Below are positions 49,537-58,465 of a stretch of DNA of 64,000 nucleotides, piece after piece (position 1 is the first letter of the stretch; each line of letters begins with the position of its first letter). Made by a program: the position numbers and the translations under genes. Below the pieces are notes generated by a model that saw only the letters and a program-made list of their open reading frames with translations, was not told the origin of the DNA and did not search any database. The stretch comes from Shewanella morhuae (GTDB lineage: Bacteria > Pseudomonadota > Gammaproteobacteria > Enterobacterales > Shewanellaceae), in assembly GCF_900156405.1 (NCBI RefSeq), contig NZ_FTNN01000002.1, positions 288,547 to 352,546 on the forward strand, given 5' to 3'.

Positions 49537-50337
49537 CTAGAGAAAAATAAATCCACACAATACAGCACCTAACGCTAAACGGTAGATTACAAATGGGGTC
49601 ATACCCATACGGCTAATAATCTTCAAGAAGTAGTGAATACAAGCATAAGCAGCCACAAATGAAACCAATGTCCCTAACGTTAATGCTTGATAATCAATTG
49701 GTAGTTCGCTTTTCACTAAATCTTTACCGACTAAAATAGCGGCACCTAAACTCACAGGTACAGACATTAAAAATGAAAATCGCGCGGCGGCATCTCGGCT
49801 TAAACCTAGCATAAGTGCCGCTGTCATGGTTGCACCAGAACGTGATGTGCCAGGGATTAAGGCTAATGCCTGCGCAAAACCAATTAACAAAGCCTTGCGC
49901 CAGCCGGTTTGATACACAGTTAAATCACGGCGTGACATCTTATCAGCCCACCACAACAACAAACCAAATATGACAGTAGTAACAGCGATAACTTCAGTAT
50001 TTCGCAAATGGGTCGCAATATAATCCTTAGCCATAAAACCGAAAAACACCGCAGGTAAGGTTGCTAGAATAATCCACCAAGCCAGCTTACTGTCTTCGGA
50101 TTGTTTGCCTTTAAATATACTGGCAATCCACGCATTAAACATTGTCCATAATTCATGCCTAAAATAAATCACTACGGCAAATAATGATCCGGTATTAACC
50201 GCAACATCAAAAGATAAACCTTGATCTTCCCAACCTAAGAGCTGTGCGGGTAAAATTAAGTGAGCAGAACTAGAAATAGGTAAAAACTCGGTTAGCCCTT
50301 GAATAAGCGCTAAAATAATAACCTGAAACGTATCCAT
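49537..50337 (-). CDS. uppP: Undecaprenyl-diphosphatase UppP (BacA)
   Basis: UppP removes a phosphate from undecaprenyl diphosphate so the carrier lipid can be reused for wall synthesis; overexpression gives bacitracin resistance. The 266-residue protein has about eight membrane helices and both active-site blocks: [15 protein letters not shown] at 13-27 and [20 protein letters not shown]. It follows folK by 18 bases. Confidence 0.95.
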   Translation of the reverse strand: MDTFQVIILALIQGLTEFLPISSSAHLILPAQLLGWEDQGLSFDVAVNTGSLFAVVIYFRHELWTMFNAWIASIFKGKQSEDSKLAWWIILATLPAVFFGFMAKDYIATHLRNTEVIAVTTVIFGLLLWWADKMSRRDLTVYQTGWRKALLIGFAQALALIPGTSRSGATMTAALMLGLSRDAAARFSFLMSVPVSLGAAILVGKDLVKSELPIDYQALTLGTLVSFVAAYACIHYFLKIISRMGMTPFVIYRLALGAVLCGFIFL

Positions 50338-50355
50338 GACAATCCTATCAATAAA

Positions 50356-50859
50356 TTAAAACGTCAGCCCTTGAGGCCACTCAAACGCCACGGGCCAAAG
50401 CCGCTGTGAATTTTTATCGTACTCCTGCCACAAACTTGCATAACTTTTACCAGCCAAAGGATGCTTAAGCGCTGGTACTAACTCAGCTAATGGCCATAAC
50501 ACAAATGCATTATTGACTATCTCATCACGGGGCAGCACAACAGGAGTTTGACAAACAATATCGTCATAGAGCAACAAGTCTAAATCTAAAGTTCTAGGGC
50601 TAAATTTCTTAGCCCCAATAAGCCGGCCGTGATTCTGCTCGATTTGCTTAAACTGTGCAACTACTGTGGCAATATTAAGGTCTGTTTCAGCGCTCGCGAC
50701 CATGTTTAAAAAGTTGGTGCCACTAAAACCAACGGCTTCACTTTCATACATAGAAGAAAGATTCAATGGTCCAAAACATGCTCGCAGTGATTGCAATCCT
50801 GCTTGCAGATGTTTTTTAGGCTCTATATTACTGCCTAAGCTGATATAAATACGTGCCAT
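50356..50859 (-). CDS. folK: 6-hydroxymethyl-7,8-dihydropterin pyrophosphokinase
   Basis: FolK transfers pyrophosphate from ATP to hydroxymethyldihydropterin in folate synthesis. The 167-residue protein shows ISLGSNIEPKKHL (6-18), the FSPRTLDLDLLLYDD signature near 85-100 and the LPRDEIVNNAFVLWPLAEL block. It sits between folB and uppP in one minus-strand operon. Confidence 0.95.
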   Translation of the reverse strand: MARIYISLGSNIEPKKHLQAGLQSLRACFGPLNLSSMYESEAVGFSGTNFLNMVASAETDLNIATVVAQFKQIEQNHGRLIGAKKFSPRTLDLDLLLYDDIVCQTPVVLPRDEIVNNAFVLWPLAELVPALKHPLAGKSYASLWQEYDKNSQRLWPVAFEWPQGLTF

Positions 50860-50926
50860 GCGAATGTCCGATTTATCTGTAGGTAAACATTATCTTTTTA
50901 AACCATGATGGTACGTAAGGGTTTAG

Positions 50927-51277
50927 TTAACGTGAACGCTCAATCTGAACACCCACAGAAGCTGCTGTTGCCACAGCCCCTGGTTTCATTACGATAACTT
51001 TAACCCAAGTCACCTTAAATTCTTGCAACAAACAATCGGCAACTCGCTCAGCAACGGTTTCAATTAATTCAATAGGTTGCTCTGTAATAAGTTGCGTTAG
51101 CCGCTTAGAAACCGTCTCATAGCAGAGGGCAAATTGATAATCATCGGTCGCTGCGGCAGGTTTGATGTCCCATGCCATATCAAGATCGAGTAATAGGCTT
51201 TGATGAATACTCTTTTCCCACTCATAAACGCCAATCACTGTATCAATACGCAATTGACGTATAAGTACCTTATCCAT
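50927..51277 (-). CDS. folB: Dihydroneopterin aldolase
   Basis: FolB cleaves dihydroneopterin to hydroxymethyldihydropterin and glycolaldehyde, the step before FolK. The 116-residue protein has the family start IRQLRIDTVIGVYEWEK and the central YETVSKRLTQLI and PIELIETVAERVADCLL. First gene of the folB-folK-uppP operon, divergent from plsY. Confidence 0.95.
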   Translation of the reverse strand: MDKVLIRQLRIDTVIGVYEWEKSIHQSLLLDLDMAWDIKPAAATDDYQFALCYETVSKRLTQLITEQPIELIETVAERVADCLLQEFKVTWVKVIVMKPGAVATAASVGVQIERSR

Positions 51278-51544
51278 GCATTCTCCAACGACTGATTATC
51301 TTGAGGTCTGATAAGTTGAAAGCGATTCTCGCTATATAATCCGCAATCTTCTGACAGATCACTAATTTACTTTCTACTCAGGCCAATCCACAGTAGGATA
51401 ACGTCCTAAAAGGATTTGCTCATTCAGAAAATATCTGCGTAAAAACGGTGTTGGTAATAACACAGACCGATAACGGAATTGATAACTGAGTTAGCTTTTT
51501 AAATTGCTGCGCGATAATACCTTAAGACGCGTAAGGAAACCAAT

Positions 51545-52156
51545 GTGAGTCCATTAACACTGACACTTTTGATGATTTTAGCGGCCTATCTGGCAGGCTC
51601 GATCTCAAGTGCCGTGCTGGTTTGTAAAATGAGGGGGTTACCGGATCCAAGGTTGCAAGGTTCAGGCAACCCAGGGGCCACTAACGTCTTGCGAATTGGT
51701 GGAGCTGGTGCGGCAGCGGCTGTGCTGTTTTTCGATATGCTCAAAGGTGCTCTACCTTCTTATTTAGCCTATCTTATGGGCATAGATGCCATATCTTTGG
51801 GACTAATCGCCATCGCAGCCTGTCTTGGCCACATTTACCCAGTATTTTTTGGTTTTAAAGGCGGTAAAGGTGTTGCTACTGCTTTTGGCGCTATGGCCCC
51901 CATTGGCGATGATTTGGCCATTTGCTTAATGGCATCTTGGGTTATCTTGTTACTTATTAGCCGCTACTCTTCCCTTGCTGCTATCCTTACCGCTTTACTT
52001 GCACCGCTCTACACTTGGTTATTAGACGACAGATTTACCATTCCCGTTGCCATGCTATCGACTCTTATCATTATAAGGCATAAAGATAATATTCAGCGGT
52101 TGCTCAAGGGTGAAGAATCTAAGGTATCACGCAAAAAACGCCCTAAAAAACTGTAG
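51545..52156 (+). CDS. plsY: Glycerol-3-phosphate acyltransferase PlsY
   Basis: PlsY acylates glycerol-3-phosphate using acyl phosphate, the first step of phospholipid synthesis. The 203-residue membrane protein shows the three family motifs: [23 protein letters not shown] near 37-48 and [13 protein letters not shown] near 103-115. It starts with GTG preceded by AAGGA. The lysine-rich C-terminus is cytoplasmic. Confidence 0.95.
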   Translation: MSPLTLTLLMILAAYLAGSISSAVLVCKMRGLPDPRLQGSGNPGATNVLRIGGAGAAAAVLFFDMLKGALPSYLAYLMGIDAISLGLIAIAACLGHIYPVFFGFKGGKGVATAFGAMAPIGDDLAICLMASWVILLLISRYSSLAAILTALLAPLYTWLLDDRFTIPVAMLSTLIIIRHKDNIQRLLKGEESKVSRKKRPKKL

Positions 52157-52180
52157 CGATTTAGTCCGATGCCTAAAAAC

Positions 52181-52209
52181 AAAAAACTGCGTTTAATACG
52201 CAGTTTTTT
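52181..52209. terminator. Bidirectional terminator between plsY and tsaD
   Basis: A 12-bp stem, AAAAAACTGCGT with ACGCAGTTTTTT, loop TTAAT. A-run and T-run make it work in both directions. Confidence 0.9.
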
Positions 52210-52225
52210 GTTTTATATAAAATAA

Positions 52226-53242
52226 CTAATCGACTGGAGGCAAAGTGTCTAACGGCCATCTAGGCTGACCTTTAACTGTCAAGTCTTCATGCTGTCCAGC
52301 CTTTAAACGCTGTAATCCCGCAAAGGCAATCATGGCGCCATTATCGGTACAAAACTCCCCGCGAGGATAAAAAACTTGCCCACCCAGCGAGCTCATCATT
52401 TCGGCTAAGGTTTCCCTTAAACGAGTATTTGCACTTACGCCACCGGCGATAACGAGTCGATTATAACCCGTTTGTTTTAACGCCCGACGACACTTAATCG
52501 CCAGCGTATCAACCACCGCTTCTTCAAAGGCTCTGGCAATATTAGCTCGTGTCTGCTCATCATCAGGCTCGGCGGCTATGGTATTGGCAGTAAAGGTTTT
52601 TAAACCCGAAAAACTAAAGTTAAGCCCAGGTTTATCCGTCATTGGTCGCGGGAATTTATAACCTGCTGGTAAGCCTTTAGCGGCAAGCTTGGCTAAACGG
52701 GGGCCACCGGGATAATCTAGTCCCATTAACTTAGCCGTTTTATCAAACGCCTCACCCGCAGCATCATCAACGGACTCGCCTAGCACTTCATAGCGGCCAA
52801 TACCATCAACTTTAACCAACATAGAGTGGCCGCCGGAGACTAATAAAGCCACAAAAGGAAACTCAGGCGCATTCTCCTCGAGCATAGGCGCCAGTAAGTG
52901 CCCTTCCATGTGGTGCACACCAATAGCAGGCTTATCCCACGCAAAAGCGAGCGAACGCCCGACACAGGCACCAACAAGCAAGGCCCCAATAAGGCCAGGT
53001 CCTTTGGTGTAGGCAATCCCATCGAGTTCAGCTATTTCAGTATTCGCATCTTTCAGCGCTTGACGGATAAGCGGCACAATTTTACGTACATGGTCACGTG
53101 ACGCCAGCTCTGGCACCACACCGCCATAGTCCGCATGCAACTTAACTTGGCTGTATAACGTGTGGGATAACAAGCCTAGCTCATCGTCATAAACGGCAAT
53201 ACCTGTCTCGTCACAAGATGTTTCAATACCTAGAACCCGCAT
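52226..53242 (-). CDS. tsaD: tRNA N6-threonylcarbamoyladenosine transferase TsaD
   Basis: TsaD transfers the threonylcarbamoyl group to A37 of tRNAs that read ANN codons. The 338-residue protein has the ASKHA start [12 protein letters not shown] (3-14), the metal ligands His111 and His115 in HHMEGHL and [10 protein letters not shown] near 270. It is divergent from rpsU, the usual arrangement in this group. Confidence 0.97.
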   Translation of the reverse strand: MRVLGIETSCDETGIAVYDDELGLLSHTLYSQVKLHADYGGVVPELASRDHVRKIVPLIRQALKDANTEIAELDGIAYTKGPGLIGALLVGACVGRSLAFAWDKPAIGVHHMEGHLLAPMLEENAPEFPFVALLVSGGHSMLVKVDGIGRYEVLGESVDDAAGEAFDKTAKLMGLDYPGGPRLAKLAAKGLPAGYKFPRPMTDKPGLNFSFSGLKTFTANTIAAEPDDEQTRANIARAFEEAVVDTLAIKCRRALKQTGYNRLVIAGGVSANTRLRETLAEMMSSLGGQVFYPRGEFCTDNGAMIAFAGLQRLKAGQHEDLTVKGQPRWPLDTLPPVD

Positions 53243-53357
53243 GATGTCTCATCAATTGTCTAATTAAGGGCGCTAATTCTACCTGTAAGTGCTATATTAC
53301 TCCAGCAGCACAAACCATTATTGAACCCGCTATAGTGGCAGTTCCCGGTTTTAGGGC

Positions 53358-53385
53358 TTTACAAGCCTAGGTGTCTCGGTATAAA
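53358..53385 (+). promoter_or_regulatory. Candidate promoter of rpsU-yqeY-dnaG
   Basis: TTTACA (53358-53363) and TATAAA (53380-53385) are 16 bases apart in the tsaD-rpsU divergent gap, about 75 bases before rpsU. Confidence 0.55.
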
Positions 53386-53460
53386 ATTCCGCACCATTTT
53401 AAATAGACTTGGTTCGATCCAATTGAACCAGAACAACCTACACCTAAGGGGTGATGGCGT

Positions 53461-53676
53461 ATGCCAATTATTAAAGTACGTGAAAACGAACCATTCGACG
53501 TAGCTCTACGTCGTTTCAAGCGCTCTTGTGAAAAAGCTGGTATTTTAGCCGACGTGCGTGCTCGTGAGTTTTACGAGAAGCCAACTACTGCACGTAAGCG
53601 CGCAAAAGCAGCTGCAGTTAAACGTTTAGCTAAGAAGCTTTCTCGCGAAAACGCACGTCGCGTACGTTTATATTAA
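53461..53676 (+). CDS. rpsU: 30S ribosomal protein S21
   Basis: S21 is needed for initiation on natural mRNAs. The 71-residue basic protein ([20 protein letters not shown] start, ARRVRLY end) has the normal length. AAGGGGTGA lies before the ATG. First gene of the macromolecular synthesis operon; yqeY follows 6 bases later. Confidence 0.98.
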   Translation: MPIIKVRENEPFDVALRRFKRSCEKAGILADVRAREFYEKPTTARKRAKAAAVKRLAKKLSRENARRVRLY

Positions 53677-53682
53677 TCTCAT

Positions 53683-54126
53683 ATGAGCCTAATTGATCAG
53701 CTAAAAGACCATATGAAGCAGGCCATGTTCGCCAAAGAGAAGGTGCGCTTGAGTGCTATTCGTATGGCATTGGCCGCCATCAAACAGATTGAAGTGGATA
53801 CCCGCGAATCTCTGACTGATGAACAGGTCATAGCGGTCTTAACCAAAATGGTGAAACAACGTCGTGATTCGATTGCTCAATTTGAAGCAGCCGGTCGCAA
53901 CGATTTGGCCGACGTGGAAGCAGCAGAGATTCAAGTTATTGAAGCTTTCCTGCCTACCCCTCTTAGCGAGGCGGAAATCACGGCGCTCATCGATGCAACT
54001 ATTCTAGAAATAGGCGCATCCACTATGGCGGATATGGGCAAAGTAATGGGAGCATTGAAATCTAAAGTGCAAGGACGTGCAGACATGGGCGCTATTGGCG
54101 CTATGATCCGTGCTAAATTGCAATAA
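53683..54126 (+). CDS. yqeY: GatB/YqeY domain protein
   Basis: A 147-residue protein alike to the C-terminal tRNA-binding domain of GatB: LIDQLKDHMKQAMFAKEK start, QVIAVLTKMVKQRRDS and EIQVIEAFLPTPLSEAEI, GKVMGALKSKVQGRADM near the end. The role is unclear, perhaps tRNA or ribosome related. It has no clear ribosome site of its own, so it may be translated by coupling from rpsU. It stands between rpsU and dnaG; E. coli lacks it there. Confidence 0.92.
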   Translation: MSLIDQLKDHMKQAMFAKEKVRLSAIRMALAAIKQIEVDTRESLTDEQVIAVLTKMVKQRRDSIAQFEAAGRNDLADVEAAEIQVIEAFLPTPLSEAEITALIDATILEIGASTMADMGKVMGALKSKVQGRADMGAIGAMIRAKLQ

Positions 54127-54145
54127 TTAGCGTTTCACTGTATGA

Positions 54146-54177
54146 ACAAGCCGTGCCTATGCGCGGCTTGTTTGTTT
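54146..54177 (+). terminator. Internal terminator between yqeY and dnaG
   Basis: ACAAGCCG (54146-54153) pairs with CGGCTTGT (54164-54171), extendable by three more pairs including a G-T, loop CTAT, followed by TTGTTT. It matches the position of the partial terminator in the E. coli rpsU-dnaG-rpoD operon, which keeps primase low. Confidence 0.7.
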
Positions 54178-54209
54178 AAATTCGCGCAAGGCGAGATTTT
54201 AAGCATTCA

Positions 54210-55934
54210 ATGGCAATACCTCGTGATTTTATCAATGAGCTAATCGCTCGCACTGACATCGTCGAACTTATCGATCGTAAAGTGCCCTTGAAAAAGGCGG
54301 GTAAGAACTACTCGGCTTGTTGTCCTTTTCATAGCGAAAAATCACCTTCGTTTACCGTCAGCCATGATAAACAGTTTTATCATTGCTTTGGCTGCGGTGC
54401 TCACGGTAACGCCATCGATTTTGTGATGGAGTATGACCGACTCGATTTTATTGATGCCATTGAAGATCTGGCGGGCCAGCTTGGATTAGAGGTTCCTAGA
54501 GAACAAGGCACAGGCAAGCGACATGACGACGGCTTAAGTCGTGATTTATATCAACTCATGGAAGAAGCTTGTCTTTACTTTCAAAACCAACTTAGACAAC
54601 ACCAAGATAAACAAAAGGTTATCGATTACCTTACTTATCGTGACTTATCCGATGAGGTAATAGAGCATTTTGGTATCGGTTTTGCGCCAGACGGTTGGGA
54701 TGGCTTACTAAGCCGCTATCGTCAAAATCAAGATGCGCAGGACAAACTACTGACTGCCGGTATGTTAATTAGCAACGACAGTGGTAAACGTTACGACCGT
54801 TTTCGTGACCGCCTTATGTTTCCTATCCGCGATAGACGCGGACGAGTGATTGGCTTTGGTGGAAGAGTTTTAGGTGATGGCACACCCAAATACTTGAATT
54901 CTCCAGAAACGCCCATATTTCATAAGGGCAATGAGCTTTACGGTCTGTATGAACTAAAGCAACGCCATCGCGATCCTGACAAAGTGTTGATCGTCGAAGG
55001 CTATATGGATGTGGTCGCACTGGCGCAATTTGGCGTCGATTATGCCGTAGCCTCTTTAGGTACATCGACTACTGCTGAACAATTTCAGCTATTACTGCGT
55101 AGTGCTAAAGAAGTGGTTTGTTGTTACGACGGCGACCGAGCGGGTACAGAAGCGGCTTGGCGCGCCTTAGAAACGGCATTGCCATTATTAAAGCCGGGCG
55201 ATCAAGTGCGATTTATGTTTCTGCCTCAGGGTGAAGATCCTGATTCTATGGTGCGTAAAATTGGTAAAGAGGCCTTTGAAGTTTTAATGGGTTCTGCCAT
55301 TGCGCTACCTGAGTTTTTATTTGACACATTAGCCACCAAATACGGTACGGATAAAGGCAACTTAGCGAAACAAGCTTTTATCTTAATTGAAAAAATTCAA
55401 GACACTGTACTGCAAAATTTATTGCTTGAGAATTTAGCTCACAAGCTTGGAATGAACAGCTCAGAAGATATGAAAAAGAAGCTAGGCTTTAGCGTTAAAC
55501 AAGCTAAGCCAATAGCAAATAGAGGATTAAAAGGACGTGGTACACCATTGCGACTTGCCATCGCATTACTCGTACAACATCCTAAACTGGGATTGGGTTT
55601 ATCCCCACAGCCCGCACTAGCCCACTTGCAGATGCCAGGCATAGAATTGCTGCCACTGTTATTGGAGATGACTCGAGAGCAAGAGTTAAACAGCGCACAA
55701 CTACTTGAAAAATTCAGGGAACACTCCCACAGCGGAGCTCTGCATAAATTAGCCCAATGGGACCATCAAGTGGCGGATGAAAACCTGCTCGAAAAGTTTA
55801 AACAAACCCTGGTTTGGTTGAACAATCAATATATTGAACAACGATATCAGGAATTGAGTCTTAAACAGGCTCATACTAAAGAAGAGAAGATACAGCTCTC
55901 GAAGCTGATCTCAGTCATGAAAGGGTTAAACTGA
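54210..55934 (+). CDS. dnaG: DNA primase
   Basis: DnaG makes RNA primers at the replication fork. The 574-residue protein has the N-terminal zinc ribbon (C38, H41, C59, C62), the RNA polymerase domain, the TOPRIM core (VEGYMDVVALAQFG and CYDGDRAGTEAAWRA) and a C-terminal DnaB-binding region. An internal terminator lies just upstream, and rpoD follows 135 bases after the stop with its own likely promoter. Confidence 0.97.
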   Translation: MAIPRDFINELIARTDIVELIDRKVPLKKAGKNYSACCPFHSEKSPSFTVSHDKQFYHCFGCGAHGNAIDFVMEYDRLDFIDAIEDLAGQLGLEVPREQGTGKRHDDGLSRDLYQLMEEACLYFQNQLRQHQDKQKVIDYLTYRDLSDEVIEHFGIGFAPDGWDGLLSRYRQNQDAQDKLLTAGMLISNDSGKRYDRFRDRLMFPIRDRRGRVIGFGGRVLGDGTPKYLNSPETPIFHKGNELYGLYELKQRHRDPDKVLIVEGYMDVVALAQFGVDYAVASLGTSTTAEQFQLLLRSAKEVVCCYDGDRAGTEAAWRALETALPLLKPGDQVRFMFLPQGEDPDSMVRKIGKEAFEVLMGSAIALPEFLFDTLATKYGTDKGNLAKQAFILIEKIQDTVLQNLLLENLAHKLGMNSSEDMKKKLGFSVKQAKPIANRGLKGRGTPLRLAIALLVQHPKLGLGLSPQPALAHLQMPGIELLPLLLEMTREQELNSAQLLEKFREHSHSGALHKLAQWDHQVADENLLEKFKQTLVWLNNQYIEQRYQELSLKQAHTKEEKIQLSKLISVMKGLN

Positions 55935-55990
55935 GGCAAAAATGTCCTCATTCACTATCCCCGTGACTAGCACAGATATGTGCACGCGGC

Positions 55991-55996
55991 TATAAT
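55991..55996 (+). promoter_or_regulatory. Candidate -10 box of an rpoD promoter
   Basis: A perfect TATAAT lies 74 bases before the rpoD ATG in the dnaG-rpoD gap. The matching -35 is poor (TAGCAC at 55968-55973, 17-base spacer). It would allow rpoD to be made apart from rpsU and dnaG. Confidence 0.4.
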
Positions 55997-56069
55997 TGAC
56001 GATTTGCGCGGCATTGAGCTTACGCTCTGTGTCCGTCGTTGTAACAGTTTCCCAACTTGGATGATATCT

Positions 56070-57908
56070 ATGGATCATACTCCGCAGTCGCAACTTAAGC
56101 TGTTGCTTGCCAAAGGTAAAGAGCAAGGTTACTTAACCTATGCAGAAGTGAACGATCACTTACCTGCAGACATGGTCGATTCTGACCAGATCGAAGATAT
56201 TATCCAGATGATCAATGACATGGGTATCCGAGTTTTCGAAGAAGCTCCCGATGCCGATGACATGATGATGTCAGAAGACAATACAGACGAAGATGCTGCT
56301 GAAGAAGCCGCCGCCGCACTGGCAACAGTCGAAAGCGAACTTGGCCGTACAACCGATCCTGTGCGCATGTACATGCGTGAAATGGGTACTGTTGAACTTC
56401 TAACCCGTGAAGGCGAGATTGTTATCGCCAAACGTATCGAAGAAGGTATCAACACAGTTCAAAGCTCAGTAGCCGAATATCCACAAGCGATCGCGATGAT
56501 CCTTGAACAATTCGACCAATTTGAAGCCGACGAACTGCGTCTATCCGATATTATTTCTGGATTTGTCAACCCAGACGAAGATGACGTTGCACCGACGGCA
56601 ACTCACATCGGTTCTGAATTATCTGAAGATCAATTAGATGACGAAGATGACGAAGAAGATGACGATGATGCCGAAGAAGAAGAGGAAGGCAACAAAGGGC
56701 CGGATCCTGAAGAGGCACGTGAAAAATTTGGTCAACTCAGAACCGCTTACGAAAGTGCGCTAAAAATTATTGACGCCAAGGGCCGTGAACACCCTGAGTC
56801 AGTAAAAGCTTTATTCGAAATCGGCGAAATCTTCAAAGAGTTTCGTTTAGTCCCTAAACAGTTCGATCGTTTAGTGAAAAGCATGCGTACTATGATGGAT
56901 CGCGTGCGTGTTCAAGAACGTTTAGTATTAAAACTATGCGTTGAACAAGCTAAAATGCCGAAGAAAAACTTCGTCAAATTCTTTACGGGCAACGAAAGTA
57001 ATCTTGATTGGTTCCACACTGAAAAAGCCTCAACTAAACCTTATGCCGAAGGCCTAAGAATGGTTGAAGATGACGTAAACCGTTGTCGCACTAAGCTTGC
57101 AGCAGTGGAAGAAGAAACGGGTTTAGCCATTTCAGCCATCAAAGACATCAACCGTCGTATGTCAATCGGTGAAGCCAAAGCGCGCCGAGCGAAGAAAGAA
57201 ATGGTTGAAGCAAACTTACGTCTGGTAATTTCTATCGCGAAGAAATATACCAACCGTGGTCTGCAATTCTTGGACTTAATCCAAGAAGGTAATATTGGCT
57301 TGATGAAGGCTGTGGATAAATTTGAATACCGTCGTGGTTATAAGTTTTCGACTTACGCAACTTGGTGGATCCGTCAGGCAATTACTCGCTCTATCGCCGA
57401 CCAAGCACGTACGATCCGTATTCCAGTGCACATGATCGAAACGATCAACAAGCTGAACCGTATCTCTCGCCAAATGCTACAGGAAATGGGCCGTGAGCCT
57501 TCGCCTGAAGAACTGGCTGAGCGTATGATGATGCCGGAAGATAAGATCCGTAAGGTATTAAAAATCGCTAAAGAACCTATCTCTATGGAAACCCCAATCG
57601 GTGACGATGAAGATTCGCATTTAGGTGATTTTATCGAGGATACAACCCTCGAATTACCACTGGATTCAGCGACTAGCGAAAGCTTGAAAAACGCTACCCA
57701 CGAAGTATTAGCGGGCCTAACCGCTCGTGAAGCGAAAGTACTGCGTATGCGTTTTGGTATCGATATGAATACCGACCATACGTTAGAAGAAGTAGGTAAA
57801 CAGTTTGACGTAACGCGCGAGCGTATTCGACAAATTGAAGCTAAAGCGCTGCGCAAGCTTCGCCACCCTTCACGCTCAGAAATATTAAAATCGTTCTTAG
57901 ATGAATAG
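56070..57908 (+). CDS. rpoD: RNA polymerase primary sigma factor RpoD (sigma-70)
   Basis: RpoD directs transcription of housekeeping genes. The 612-residue protein has region 1.1 at the start, region 1.2 ([21 protein letters not shown]), a non-conserved region with a long acidic run around residues 185-210, regions 2.1-2.4 ([34 protein letters not shown] and [13 protein letters not shown]), region 3 and region 4.2 ([30 protein letters not shown]). I start at ATG 56070, where homologues begin [16 protein letters not shown]; the frame is open from 55980 but that part includes the promoter box. Confidence 0.97.
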   Translation: MDHTPQSQLKLLLAKGKEQGYLTYAEVNDHLPADMVDSDQIEDIIQMINDMGIRVFEEAPDADDMMMSEDNTDEDAAEEAAAALATVESELGRTTDPVRMYMREMGTVELLTREGEIVIAKRIEEGINTVQSSVAEYPQAIAMILEQFDQFEADELRLSDIISGFVNPDEDDVAPTATHIGSELSEDQLDDEDDEEDDDDAEEEEEGNKGPDPEEAREKFGQLRTAYESALKIIDAKGREHPESVKALFEIGEIFKEFRLVPKQFDRLVKSMRTMMDRVRVQERLVLKLCVEQAKMPKKNFVKFFTGNESNLDWFHTEKASTKPYAEGLRMVEDDVNRCRTKLAAVEEETGLAISAIKDINRRMSIGEAKARRAKKEMVEANLRLVISIAKKYTNRGLQFLDLIQEGNIGLMKAVDKFEYRRGYKFSTYATWWIRQAITRSIADQARTIRIPVHMIETINKLNRISRQMLQEMGREPSPEELAERMMMPEDKIRKVLKIAKEPISMETPIGDDEDSHLGDFIEDTTLELPLDSATSESLKNATHEVLAGLTAREAKVLRMRFGIDMNTDHTLEEVGKQFDVTRERIRQIEAKALRKLRHPSRSEILKSFLDE

Positions 57909-57941
57909 TTGGATATAAAATTCACACTAAGCTAAAACGAC

Positions 57942-57967
57942 AAAGCCCTGCTCTTGCAGGGCTTTTT
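57942..57967 (+). terminator. Terminator of rpoD
   Basis: A 10-bp stem, AAAGCCCTGC with GCAGGGCTTT, loop TCTT, then T residues. Confidence 0.9.
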
Positions 57968-58106
57968 TATGTCACTAATCCGTCTGCACTAAAGTCATTA
58001 ACCTGTAATAGGATAAAAATAGCTAAGCGCACACCCGATAAATCAATAAAGTTGATTAACAGATAACCACTTGAATCAATTAGGTGAATTAGAAGCAAAA
58101 ACACCA

Positions 58107-58135
58107 GTGACAAGCGCAAACAAGCTTAGTATAAT
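58107..58135 (+). promoter_or_regulatory. Promoter of tRNA-Ile2
   Basis: GTGACA (58107-58112) and a perfect TATAAT (58130-58135) are 17 bases apart. This is the best sigma-70 match in the window and starts about 30 bases before the tRNA. Confidence 0.7.
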
Positions 58136-58171
58136 TCCACTCGCTTTAGACAGTGACGACTGTCTTTAGTC

Positions 58172-58248
58172 GGCCCCTTAGCTCAGTTGGTTAGAGCACA
58201 CGACTCATAATCGTTAGGTCCACGGTTCAAGTCCGTGAGGGGCCACCA
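58172..58248 (+). tRNA. ileX: tRNA-Ile2 (anticodon CAU, lysidine type)
   Basis: A 77-base cloverleaf with encoded CCA. The acceptor stem GGCCCCT pairs with AGGGGCC, the D-arm is GCTC/GAGC, the anticodon loop CTCATAA carries CAU at 58206-58208, and the T-loop TTCAAGT is flanked by CACGG/CCGTG. It closely matches E. coli ileX, so it is the isoleucine tRNA whose C34 becomes lysidine and reads AUA, not a methionine tRNA. Base pair 27-43 in the anticodon stem is C-T, a mismatch. Confidence 0.9.
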
Positions 58249-58256
58249 ATTCTGAT

Positions 58257-58292
58257 AAGCCGTAGTAGGTTAACCCCTACTACGGCTTTTTC
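58257..58292 (+). terminator. Terminator of the tRNA gene
   Basis: A 13-bp stem, AAGCCGTAGTAGG with CCTACTACGGCTT, loop of 6, then T residues, starting 8 bases after the tRNA. Confidence 0.9.
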
Positions 58293-58396
58293 GTATTTAA
58301 AATAGTCGCGTTGCTTATTGGTTCTATGAGTAATATTCTTTCTACGCGATATAAATTACGTAGAATAACAACGTGATAAATTTAATTTATCTAATA

Positions 58397-58436
58397 AAAA
58401 ACTCTTAGATGAATCGCCTTCATTCTAAGAGTTTTT
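58397..58436. terminator. Terminator of the chemoreceptor gene
   Basis: AAACTCTTAGA pairs with TCTAAGAGTTT, with an inner TGAA/TTCA extension and one bulged base. On the minus strand it is followed by a T-run, so it ends the mcp transcript. Confidence 0.8.
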
Positions 58437-58465
58437 AAATACATAGAACACTGTCAAACTGACGT

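Noticed and set aside
55980..56069. 30-residue extension of RpoD
   Set aside because: It contains the TATAAT box and lacks resemblance to region 1.1; homologues start at the ATG at 56070.
57374..57925. 183-codon minus-strand frame opposite rpoD
   Set aside because: Shadow of conserved sigma regions 2 to 4; serine- and arginine-rich mirror composition.
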